This document shows, piece by piece, positions 56,705 to 64,000 of a DNA stretch of 64,000 nucleotides (position 1 is its first letter; each line of letters begins with the position of its first letter). Both the position numbers and the translations under genes were made by a program. The DNA is from JACJWR01 sp963842975 (lineage in GTDB: Bacteria; Actinomycetota; Actinomycetes; S36-B12; UBA10799), in contig CAWJIH010000007.1 in NCBI GenBank assembly GCA_963842975.1, positions 1 through 64,000 on the forward strand, in the 5' to 3' direction. A model generated the notes under the pieces. It was not told the origin of the DNA, searched no databases, and worked only from the letters and a program-made list of their open reading frames with translations.

Positions 56705-57571
56705 ATGAACGATCAACCCAGCGCTGCCCGCCGTTTCGTCATGGTGCCGAAAGTCGCCCACCCCTGGTACCAAGAGGTGCTCCTCGGGGCCCAACGGCAG
56801 GCAGATGCGATGGCAGCGGAACTGCGCCGCCCCATTGAGGTGGAGTACCTGGCCCCCGATGAGGCCACGGTTTCGGCCCAGCAACAGGTGCTTTCGGCGG
56901 TCGTGGAATCGCGGCCAGCAGGGGTGATGATCGATCTTGTGGAATCGGCTGATCACCTCCCGGCGATCGCCCGGGCTGGGGAACTTGGCGTCGCGGTGGT
57001 GGTCTTCGATTCCCCGGCCCCCGAACCGGGCATCACCGGAGTTGGCAACAACTTCGCCGAACAAGGTGAAATCGCCGCGCGTAGGTTGGTCGAACTGCTC
57101 GATGGCGTCGGTGAGGTCGCGGTGATGCAGGGGGTCCCGGACGCACCCAACCATCGGCAGCGGTACCAGGCCCAGTTGGCGGTACTCGCAGAATCCCCGC
57201 AGATCACGGTGGTCGACGGCGGAGCGGATCATGACGACATCGCGTTGGCGCAACGCGAAGCCGCAGCGGTGTTGCTGGCCCATCCGGAACTTCGCGGCTA
57301 CCTGGCCTGTGATGCCTCTGGGCCGATCGGCATCGCCGAGGCCGTCGTCGCCGCCGGTCGGGCCGGTCAAGTGACGGTGGTCGGCATGGATTCGATCCGA
57401 CCCATCGCGGCAGCGGTGGCCGAGGGAGTCTTGGAATCGTCGGTGGCCACGATCCCGCAGATGCAGGGTGCGATGGCGGTGCTGAGCTGGGGCCTGTGGG
57501 GGAAAGATTCTGGACGAGTCCGTGATGCCGCCGAGCATGCGCGGGTCGGGTCGGCCACGATATGTCAATGA
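56705..57571 (+). CDS. Periplasmic-binding-protein-like sugar-binding protein without signal peptide, 288 aa
   Basis: The fold is that of the RbsB/LacI-type ligand-binding domain: FVMVPKVAHPWYQEVLLGAQ, QVLSAVVESRPAGVMIDLVE, VVVFDSPAPEPGITGVGNNF, GEVAVMQGVPDAPNHRQRYQ, VTVVGMDSIRPIAAAVAEGV. There is no signal peptide, lipobox or helix-turn-helix, so it is probably a cytoplasmic sensor, not a transporter component or repressor. Its stop overlaps the D-lactate dehydrogenase start (ATGA), so the two are co-expressed. Ligand unknown. Confidence 0.75.
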   Translation: MNDQPSAARRFVMVPKVAHPWYQEVLLGAQRQADAMAAELRRPIEVEYLAPDEATVSAQQQVLSAVVESRPAGVMIDLVESADHLPAIARAGELGVAVVVFDSPAPEPGITGVGNNFAEQGEIAARRLVELLDGVGEVAVMQGVPDAPNHRQRYQAQLAVLAESPQITVVDGGADHDDIALAQREAAAVLLAHPELRGYLACDASGPIGIAEAVVAAGRAGQVTVVGMDSIRPIAAAVAEGVLESSVATIPQMQGAMAVLSWGLWGKDSGRVRDAAEHARVGSATICQ

Positions 57572-58584
57572 CCAGGTTCGCAGTCTTCGACAGCAAGTCC
57601 TACGATCGCCAGTCGCTCGGCCCTGAGGCTGAGGCCGCCGGTGTCACCATTCGCTTCTACGACGACCGGCTCAACGAGGACACCCTTCCGCTGGTGCGCG
57701 GCTTTGACGGGGTGTGCGCCTTCGTCAACGACCGGATCGACCGGGAAGTCATTGCCGGGCTTGCGGAGGCCGGGGTTGGCACCATCGCGATGCGCTGCGC
57801 CGGATTCAACAACGTGGATCTGGAGGCGGCCGCCGAATACAACATCCGTGTCACTCGGGTTCCGGCCTACTCACCCTACGCCGTCGCCGAGCACGCAGTG
57901 GCCTTGCTGATGGCGCTGAACCGCAAGGTAACCCGTGCCAACGCCCGGGTGCACGATATGAACTTCACTCTCGACGGCCTAGTCGGCTGGGACATGCACG
58001 GCAAAACCGTGGGCCTCATCGGCACCGGCAAGATTGGCAAGATCGCCGGGCAGATCTTCAAAGGATTCGGGATGCGGGTTGTGTGCTGGGATCCGTATCC
58101 GGACCACGTGTGGGCGCAAGCATCGGGCTGCGAGTACGTCACCCTTGATGAGTTGGGGCGAGTAGCGGACGTCGTCAGCATCCATGTGCCGCTACTGCCG
58201 GAAACCGATCACATCATCAACGCGTTGACACTCGCCGAGTTCAAGCGTGGCGTGTACCTGATCAATGTCAGTCGTGGTGCTTTGGTGGACACCAAGGCCC
58301 TGATCAAGGCGCTGAAGTCCGGCCACGTCGCCGGCGTGGCGCTGGACGTGTACGAAGAGGAAGAGGGCAAGTTCTTCGAGGACCTCTCCGGGCAGGTCAT
58401 GGTCGACGACAACCTCGCCCGACTGATGACGTTCCCCAACGTGCTCATCACGGCTCACCAAGCGTTCCTCACCCACGAGGCGCTCGACGAGATCGCTCGG
58501 GTCTCCATTGAGAACATGCGCCGCTTCGCAGCCGGCGAGGAAGCCTTGCCGGACACCCTCCTTGGGCCACATGGTCCGCTCTAG
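57568..58584 (+). CDS. ldhA: D-2-hydroxyacid (D-lactate) dehydrogenase, 338 aa
   Basis: NAD-dependent reduction of pyruvate to D-lactate, or of a related 2-oxoacid. Motifs: NAD-binding VGLIGTGKIGKIAGQIFKGF (about residues 145-164), substrate loop AMRCAGFNNVDL, the catalytic Arg region INVSRGALVDT, Glu in VALDVYEEEE and His in VLITAHQAFLTHEAL. The YxPxxVAEHAVALLMALNRK string is that of the LdhA branch. Start at 57568 overlaps the previous stop (ATGA); an ATG at 57562 is also possible. Normal length, intact, cytoplasmic. Confidence 0.85.
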   Translation: MTRFAVFDSKSYDRQSLGPEAEAAGVTIRFYDDRLNEDTLPLVRGFDGVCAFVNDRIDREVIAGLAEAGVGTIAMRCAGFNNVDLEAAAEYNIRVTRVPAYSPYAVAEHAVALLMALNRKVTRANARVHDMNFTLDGLVGWDMHGKTVGLIGTGKIGKIAGQIFKGFGMRVVCWDPYPDHVWAQASGCEYVTLDELGRVADVVSIHVPLLPETDHIINALTLAEFKRGVYLINVSRGALVDTKALIKALKSGHVAGVALDVYEEEEGKFFEDLSGQVMVDDNLARLMTFPNVLITAHQAFLTHEALDEIARVSIENMRRFAAGEEALPDTLLGPHGPL

Positions 58585-58620
58585 GCCGTAGTTGGAACGC
58601 GCACTGGGTGGTGGTGGTTC

Positions 58621-59385
58621 TCACTCAGGTCGTTGCGCGATGAAAAACTCATACGCGTAGAAGTCGGAGTAGCGGCGGTGGGTGGCTGGCTCTTGTGCGA
58701 GTTCCTGGAGGATTTCGGTGGCCTCCGGGTCGTCGCTGTAGACACTCTGCAACTCAGCGATCCGTGACTCCATCGGCGTGTAGAAGTCGTCCCACCACGC
58801 CTCCTCGGGCAGCGTGAAGTGGTCGATCACGGTGAATCCGCAGTCGTGAACGGCCGCCAGATCGTCGGCCAGCCAACCCATCGTTGGATAGTCCAGATCA
58901 AATGTCGCCCGAGCTTCCGGCGGCGGATTCGGCTGTCGCCAGATGGCATCGGTGAAAGCCAGGTAGCCGCCGGGTCGCAGCAGGCCGTGGCACACGGTGA
59001 GGGCTTGGCGCAGGCCAATGCTGTACAGGGCGCCTTCGGACCAGACGAGGTCAAAGTCGTTCGGCAACGTGGCGGGGTTGGCCATGTCGCCGACCACCGC
59101 CGTGACCCGGTGGGAGAGGCCGCGCTGCGTCGCACCTGCGGCTAGTCGAGCGATGCTCGGAGCGTGGTTGTCCAACGCCACGATGGTGCCGGCGGTCAAC
59201 TCAGCCAGATGGAACGTTTGCCGTCCAACGCCGCAGCCGAGGTCCAGAATCTTCGGATCGCCGGGCAAGTCGCGACACGACACAAGTGCTTGAGCCGCGC
59301 TTTCTCGGTTGCCGGGGCCCTGTCGAGGCAGTGCCTCGTACACCTCGAAGAAGATGTCCCAGAATCGCGGACTTGGCTCGGTCAT
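58621..59385 (-). CDS. SAM-dependent methyltransferase, 254 aa
   Basis: Class I methyltransferase fold: motif I ILDLGCGVGRQTFHLAE (about residues 45-60), the acidic end of strand 2 in VALDNHAPSI, VVGDMANPATL, FDLVWSEGALYSIGLRQALT, and HGLLRPGGYLAFTDAIW. Similar to small-molecule methyltransferases of the UbiE/COQ5 group; the substrate is not evident. I chose the ATG at 59385 (MTEPSPRFWDIFFEVYEAL) because upstream sequence is unlike protein. It is convergent with ldhA, only 36 bases away, and follows the membrane-protein gene on the same strand. Confidence 0.8.
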   Translation of the reverse strand: MTEPSPRFWDIFFEVYEALPRQGPGNRESAAQALVSCRDLPGDPKILDLGCGVGRQTFHLAELTAGTIVALDNHAPSIARLAAGATQRGLSHRVTAVVGDMANPATLPNDFDLVWSEGALYSIGLRQALTVCHGLLRPGGYLAFTDAIWRQPNPPPEARATFDLDYPTMGWLADDLAAVHDCGFTVIDHFTLPEEAWWDDFYTPMESRIAELQSVYSDDPEATEILQELAQEPATHRRYSDFYAYEFFIAQRPE

Positions 59386-59417
59386 GGGGCCTCTGTCTGA
59401 TCGGGGCTCAGTAGCCT

Positions 59418-62400
59418 TCAGTTGTACATGTCCACGTCGTGCGCTGTGGTTGCCACTTGATCCGGGATGGGTGGTGGCCACAGAATGTCGGGCTTGGATC
59501 CGGTGAACAACCGCAGATGTTTCTTCTCGACCTGCGGGCCGAAGTCGCAACGGGCGGAGAGGTCGACTCCACGATTCATGTCCGCAGCCAGGGTTTGGAT
59601 CACGCTCTGCGTAGGGGTCTGGAGGTTGTGCGACATGCGCGGAGGGGCATAGGTCAAGGTGTGCATCTGCTGCCTGGCCCGGTTTGCTGCCTGGCCCTCA
59701 TCCGACCAGAGATTCACCGAGAACTGGGTAGTCCCATTCAACGCACCGGCAAGGAAGTCGCCCCATTCCGGACGCATGAATTCCAGGTCTGCTCCTTCGT
59801 CAAGCAAGTCCGTGGCTTCCGCCGCGTATTCACTGTTGATGGGCACCAACGCGTGATGTACGAGCGTGTCTTGGTTGGCATAGATGTCGGCGGCTTTCGA
59901 ACGCAGGACATGTTCGGCGGCAGCCGGTTGCAGTTGGTCTTCTCGGAGCAGCGTGAGCATCAGGTTGCGGTAGCCATTTGGTGTGGCGGGGGAGTCCATG
60001 TCGAGCTGGTGAACGACCGCCGACGTGTCTTCAGCGTGCTGACGCTCCAGGAAACGTTCCAGCAGCACGTTGAAGGCGCGAGATCGCCAGCCCGCTCCTG
60101 CAAGTGACCTCATTGCTGCAGATTTCAGCCGCGAGAAACCAGCTTCGTCGTCGGGATCAGGAACTGCGACGTCGACGCAACTGGGCAGCGTCGCCTGCAA
60201 ATCGGCGGCTGGCCGACCGGAGAACCAGGCATCCCGCGGCTGCCAGGGGTCGTGGACGGCATATCCGAGAATCTCGCCCCAATCGACTAGTTGCTCGTAC
60301 AGTCCGGCGAGTCGACGCTCGGCGGTCATCGCCTCCCGACACTGCCGCACCGCGTCGCGCTGCTGATGCAGCAACAGTCGTGCCTGAGCCAAGAAGCGTG
60401 ACCGTCGTCGGTAGTACTTGAGCAGCACGACAACCAACCAGATGGCTATCACCGCGCCGACAATGAGCGAAATCGGAAGCATCGGCAAGGCGATCACCGT
60501 GGACAGCGGCCCGGCCAGCAGCCACAACACCATCGATAGGAATAGCGAGACGCCAACGATCGTGAGGAACCGATTTGCGAATTGGTTGCGCGCCCGGCGC
60601 AACTCCTCGGCATCAACTTCGGGGACGCTCAGCGCCACCTCGCGGAAGCGCTCGGCATCCTCGCGCGCTTCGATGGTGCGGGTCTGGACTCGGTTGGCTA
60701 ACCGCCACATCAGCGAGTTCTCGCGATTCCGAACCCAGGCCACAAGATGATCCTGCTCGCGGCGGTAGGTCGCGGCCTGCTGTTTGTGAGCTTCGATATC
60801 GGCCTCGATTTGAGTCAGCCGGGTTGCGGTAACTGGGCGGGGGGCGGCCACCTCGGCCGCCGGCTCGGCCGCCTCGGCTACTGGTTCGGCTGCCGGCTCG
60901 GCTGCCGGCTCGGCCGCCGGCTCGGCCGCCACCTCGGCCGCTGGCTCGGCCGCCACCTCGGGGCTTTCCTGCGCCTGCGTGTCCGAGGCAGGCATTACGG
61001 TGGTGGTCGCAGTGCCGCCGGTCAACGCTTCTGCTCGCGCTACTTCAAGTGCCTCCAGCCGCTGCTGCTCACGTTCCCAGGCTTCGGTCAGTTGGTCCCT
61101 GAGCCACTCGGCCCGCCACGATGCCACCGACGGCACGATCAGCGAGTCAATCCCCAGCTGGCCAGCCAGATCGTTCAGTTCCTCCGACGTCGGTGCCCAC
61201 GGGTTGGGTGGCGGGACCACCAGCGTGGTCGACGGCATCACGATTCGTTGGCCCGCAACCACCGGAGTGGGAACCGGATCGGGAATGGGCGACCCATCGA
61301 GCAGACCAAAGATGGTTGCGCGCAGAACTCGCCACAACTCCGGAGCCGCCGGAGGAACGCCACCTTCGACAGCATCCAGAGAGCGTTCGGCTTCAATGGA
61401 TTGCCGTTCGAAAGCTTCGGTGAACCTGGCCACCTCCGGTGCTTCACCGAACACATGGACCTCCATGTGGCCACCCTCGCCGGACATGATCTTGGTGGTC
61501 TTGGCACCCACTCGGGCAAGCGTCCTGCGAAACAGAAAGCTTGGCACGGCCACGATCTCCCGGCCGGAGAACTTCAGGAAGCCGCCGAGTGCTGCGAACA
61601 GGCCGTGCCGGTCCGAACCTGGTTCCGGCAAGGCTGCTGGAGTCGCATAGAAGATCCGGCCGCCGTCCACGGTGTCGAGGGCTTCAAGGGTGCGGTCGAG
61701 GTGGAGACTCGGGTCGCTCACCGGCACGATGTCTTTGGCCATCAGCGCGTTCTTGTCTTCGAATCGCAGTTCGGCCATGGCGGTCGCCAGTACTCGTCGC
61801 GCGGTCGGAGCGCTCGCGACGATGCGCGCATAACCTCGGATCGGCTGAACGAAGTCCGACTGCGACATCGAGGAGTCTTCGGTCGTCTCCCGCAGCACCT
61901 GCACCGGGCCCTCGGGCATTCCCGACCAAAGCCCACCGACTATCGCGCATTGAGCCATCGCCCAATTCACAAGATTGTCGCCGGGCCGCACGAACCGGTC
62001 CATCTGGTCCGCGGCGCGGCGATCTTCGGGACTCGCGATCAAGTTGGCGTGGTACGCGCGGCTCGCGACGGATTCATACGGAACGCCGGACATCCCGGTG
62101 GGCCCGGTCAAGAGGTTGACCAGCAGCACGGTGACCGGGTTGCTGGCATCGGCCGGAACCAGCGCTTCCGGCCGGGCCCGGCGCAGTGCTGGGACCAGCA
62201 ACTCGGCCGCTGCCAGCTGCGCGGTATCCACCGGCTGATCCGGGTCGCTGACCTGCAGAATCACCACCGTCAGCGTGCGCAGCCGGGCCCGCGACAGCAT
62301 CGCGAAGGCATCCACCTCGGCTGCTTGCCCGCGGTCGAGCAGGACACCGCGGGCTTGCACCCCGCCGTAGGTCGAAGGTTGGACATTCTCCGTGGGCACC

Positions 62401-62525
62401 CACAGAGCCCGCTTCAGGAAACCTTCGCTAGCCCACGACTTGGCTACGGCCAGACCCTCTTCGCCGTGTACCCCACTGGGCAGCAGGACGAGGGAGAGGC
62501 TGCCCTGCGGTTGTTGCCCACTCAT
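59418..62525 (-). CDS. Large membrane protein of the tubulin-like operon, 1035 aa
   Basis: The N-terminal 350 residues look like a nucleotide-binding or tubulin-associated fold (LSLVLLPSGVHGEEGLAVAK, VTVLLVNLLTGPTGMSGVPY). A linker of repeated Ala-Glu-Pro units follows at residues about 520-560 (PAAEVAAEPAAEPAAEPAAE), then a coiled coil (RLTQIEADIEAHKQQAATYR). Two membrane helices come next (FLTIVGVSLFLSMVLWLLAG, LPISLIVGAVIAIWLVVVLL), and then a 340-residue cytoplasmic-looking tail. It starts 15 bases after the tubulin-like gene and must be co-transcribed. A membrane anchor or partner of the tubulin-like protein is the likely role. Gene intact. Confidence 0.65.
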   Translation of the reverse strand: MSGQQPQGSLSLVLLPSGVHGEEGLAVAKSWASEGFLKRALWVPTENVQPSTYGGVQARGVLLDRGQAAEVDAFAMLSRARLRTLTVVILQVSDPDQPVDTAQLAAAELLVPALRRARPEALVPADASNPVTVLLVNLLTGPTGMSGVPYESVASRAYHANLIASPEDRRAADQMDRFVRPGDNLVNWAMAQCAIVGGLWSGMPEGPVQVLRETTEDSSMSQSDFVQPIRGYARIVASAPTARRVLATAMAELRFEDKNALMAKDIVPVSDPSLHLDRTLEALDTVDGGRIFYATPAALPEPGSDRHGLFAALGGFLKFSGREIVAVPSFLFRRTLARVGAKTTKIMSGEGGHMEVHVFGEAPEVARFTEAFERQSIEAERSLDAVEGGVPPAAPELWRVLRATIFGLLDGSPIPDPVPTPVVAGQRIVMPSTTLVVPPPNPWAPTSEELNDLAGQLGIDSLIVPSVASWRAEWLRDQLTEAWEREQQRLEALEVARAEALTGGTATTTVMPASDTQAQESPEVAAEPAAEVAAEPAAEPAAEPAAEPVAEAAEPAAEVAAPRPVTATRLTQIEADIEAHKQQAATYRREQDHLVAWVRNRENSLMWRLANRVQTRTIEAREDAERFREVALSVPEVDAEELRRARNQFANRFLTIVGVSLFLSMVLWLLAGPLSTVIALPMLPISLIVGAVIAIWLVVVLLKYYRRRSRFLAQARLLLHQQRDAVRQCREAMTAERRLAGLYEQLVDWGEILGYAVHDPWQPRDAWFSGRPAADLQATLPSCVDVAVPDPDDEAGFSRLKSAAMRSLAGAGWRSRAFNVLLERFLERQHAEDTSAVVHQLDMDSPATPNGYRNLMLTLLREDQLQPAAAEHVLRSKAADIYANQDTLVHHALVPINSEYAAEATDLLDEGADLEFMRPEWGDFLAGALNGTTQFSVNLWSDEGQAANRARQQMHTLTYAPPRMSHNLQTPTQSVIQTLAADMNRGVDLSARCDFGPQVEKKHLRLFTGSKPDILWPPPIPDQVATTAHDVDMYN

Positions 62526-62540
62526 GCTGACGTGCCGTCC

Positions 62541-64000
62541 CTAGTTGAAGTCGTCAATTGAGGCCTGCAAGCTGCGCACCGATTCGATGCCACCTTCCAA
62601 CTCGGTGAACGCGGCCAAGATGTCGTCGCGCATTTCGTAGGCACGAGGAGCTCGGAAGGGGTCGCCGTTGTTCTCCGTCTTCGCGAACACGTTTTCGTAG
62701 GACGACCGCCACCTCTTGATCCGTTCCAGAGCATGGTCGCGGCGTTCTTCGATGGTGGTCCACGGACCTTCGACCGTTGGGGCGCTGGGCTCGGTCGTGC
62801 CGTTGGCCAACCAGTCGCGCAGGGTGCGGTTGAGGGTGTAGTCGCCCATGGCATCGGATTCCCCGGAACCGCCCAACTCGCGCAGACACCGGTAGGCCGC
62901 CATCGGAGCGACATCGCCTTGGGTGGCGCAATCAAGCCAAGCCAGCGGAATCGATTTCAATGCCGCTGGCAGGTACTCGTACCCGAGCGACACGTCCGGC
63001 TGGAGTAACGGATACGGGAAGTTGACGGTGTCCCGAGCCTGCGGGTCGTAGATCGACCAGGGCTCGGCATGGCCGAGTTCGAGTCGGTTGAGCAGCGATG
63101 CTGTGAACCAGCCACGCACCATGGCGCGTCGCACTTCGGGTGCCAACGGGATGAACTCGGGCAGCGACCTGGCCCGACGCCAGCGCCAGAAACTACTGCG
63201 GCCGGTGGCATCCAGCTTCACGCTCGCCCACTCTTCCGAGATTGGCCGCATCAGCGACTCGAACACCACTGGGTGCAGCGTCGCCGGCAACGCAGTGAAG
63301 ATGTCGATGGCTCCCACCGGAGCTTCTTTGAAGGTGAAATCTGTCGGGTCCAGACCGGCGTTGTGCATCACCCGATGCGTCGCCTCGCGCGCCTCGGATT
63401 TGCCCGGGAAGGGGATTGTGCTGAAGATGAAAAGTGGCTCCACCTCCTTCTGTTTGTGCACTTGGGAAAGCATCCGCTTGTCGATCGCGGCCAGCGGTGC
63501 GGCAGCGCCAATCGCGCCGGTCAGTTGCCCCTCGTAGCGGCGGAGGCGATCGGCAGCCACCTCAGGTTCGACATCCGAATCGGTGAGGTAGTCCACCAAC
63601 GAGTCCGCGAGATGGCGGCCCATCGCCCGGGTTCGATCCGTTGCCCATTCGTTCGCTCGGGTGAGCAGGTCAGTCCCACGCAGGTTCACCACGAACTGGG
63701 CGCGTTGTGGTGACTGGGCCGCTGCGCGCAGTTCGGCCTTCGCGGGTTGCCACGTGCGGTGCGCCCGAATCAGGTTCTGGTCGGTGCCGCCGATCTCGAC
63801 GGTGCCGGTGATGATCTGGCTCACCGCCTCCCGTTGGGCATCGCCTGGCGGAAGATCTCCCGGAACGCTGCGGGCCACCAGCGACCTGCGGGTGTCTGGG
63901 TAGGTTTCAGGTTGCTCCAGCAGGAACTCGTTCGGCGAAGGCTTGAGGCGACTGGGCACGTCGTCGTCCATGGGCCAAAGTGAGATCTCGGACGGCACCG
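62541..64000 (-). CDS. Tubulin-like protein, C-terminal part (continues beyond the window)
   Basis: The frame is open to the right edge. The visible 485 residues match the C-terminal two thirds of the large actinobacterial tubulin-like proteins (about 1,100 aa): NLRGTDLLTRANEWATDRTR, PLFIFSTIPFPGKSEAREAT, PVGAIDIFTALPATLHPVVF, ESLMRPISEEWASVKLD. The GTPase part with the GGGTGS loop would be outside. A GTG at 63998 is an artefact of the edge, not the start. It is followed by the 1035-aa membrane protein on the same strand. Function of this protein group is unknown. Confidence 0.6.
   Translation of the reverse strand, partial: VPSEISLWPMDDDVPSRLKPSPNEFLLEQPETYPDTRRSLVARSVPGDLPPGDAQREAVSQIITGTVEIGGTDQNLIRAHRTWQPAKAELRAAAQSPQRAQFVVNLRGTDLLTRANEWATDRTRAMGRHLADSLVDYLTDSDVEPEVAADRLRRYEGQLTGAIGAAAPLAAIDKRMLSQVHKQKEVEPLFIFSTIPFPGKSEAREATHRVMHNAGLDPTDFTFKEAPVGAIDIFTALPATLHPVVFESLMRPISEEWASVKLDATGRSSFWRWRRARSLPEFIPLAPEVRRAMVRGWFTASLLNRLELGHAEPWSIYDPQARDTVNFPYPLLQPDVSLGYEYLPAALKSIPLAWLDCATQGDVAPMAAYRCLRELGGSGESDAMGDYTLNRTLRDWLANGTTEPSAPTVEGPWTTIEERRDHALERIKRWRSSYENVFAKTENNGDPFRAPRAYEMRDDILAAFTELEGGIESVRSLQASIDDFN

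Noticed and set aside
60747..62561. 604-aa plus-strand open frame
   Set aside because: Exact antisense of the 1035-aa membrane protein gene; rich in Gly, Arg and His as expected for a GC-rich shadow.

Overview
The window is GC-rich DNA from an actinobacterium. Support comes from the high-GC codon pattern and from typically actinobacterial gene types: FHA-ABC fusion, DUF2510 proteins, a LolA/RseB-like secreted protein, and a tubulin-like protein operon. No ribosomal, tRNA or other species-diagnostic gene is visible, so the genus cannot be given.

Layout. (1) 1-5.7 kb: the tail of an unknown gene, a divergent pair (cytoplasmic hypothetical and secreted LolA-like protein), a decayed IS3-type transposase beside a 181-bp partial copy of a gene found again at 12.3 kb, a TY-Chap-like chaperone gene, and an FHA-ABC ATPase gene cut off inside its ABC signature. 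This looks like the left edge of an accessory island. (2) 5.8-12.6 kb: an NTPase/TPR gene pair, an IS256-type remnant, a DUF429 gene with a zinc-ribbon extension, a two-gene HEPN/MNT-like toxin-antitoxin-type module, and an acidic hypothetical. (3) 12.7-19.6 kb: a translationally coupled minus-strand operon (small protein, GHKL ATPase, sigma-region-4-like HTH protein), divergent from a small protein and a HEPN-like coiled-coil protein; probably one conflict system. (4) 19.6-32.6 kb: a restriction-like operon (DGQHR/DndB-like, adenine methylase, PLD-SNF2 helicase, DUF262/DUF1524) divergent from a second GHKL ATPase. (5) 32.8-39.6 kb: LRV-repeat protein, an unknown 565-aa protein, a zinc-ribbon protein and a PLD-helicase-DUF3427 protein. 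(6) 39.7-50.5 kb: a mosaic of duplicated and broken genes. These include an HNH endonuclase gene split by a 3.8-kb segment bounded by a 55-bp direct repeat, two DUF2510-membrane-HhH paralogues with a third fragment, a conventional NTase/HEPN pair, and several full and broken copies of the unusual MNT-like/HEPN module. (7) 50.5-54.7 kb: two divergent asparagine-synthetase-like genes around a 36-aa ORF, a possible modified-peptide locus. (8) 54.8-64 kb: intact housekeeping-like genes (retinol/phytoene oxidoreductase, periplasmic-binding-like protein plus D-lactate dehydrogenase, methyltransferase, and a tubulin-like operon running off the right end).

The most interesting items are three. First, the repeated MNT-like/HEPN module, in which the AMP-transfer active site of the MNT partner and the tyrosine it normally modifies are both missing. 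Second, the DGQHR-methylase-PLD/SNF2-DUF262 operon with its divergent GHKL gene. Third, the GHKL/HTH/HEPN-coiled-coil cluster. Many single-base frameshifts fall in short homopolymers, so some apparent pseudogenes may be sequencing errors.
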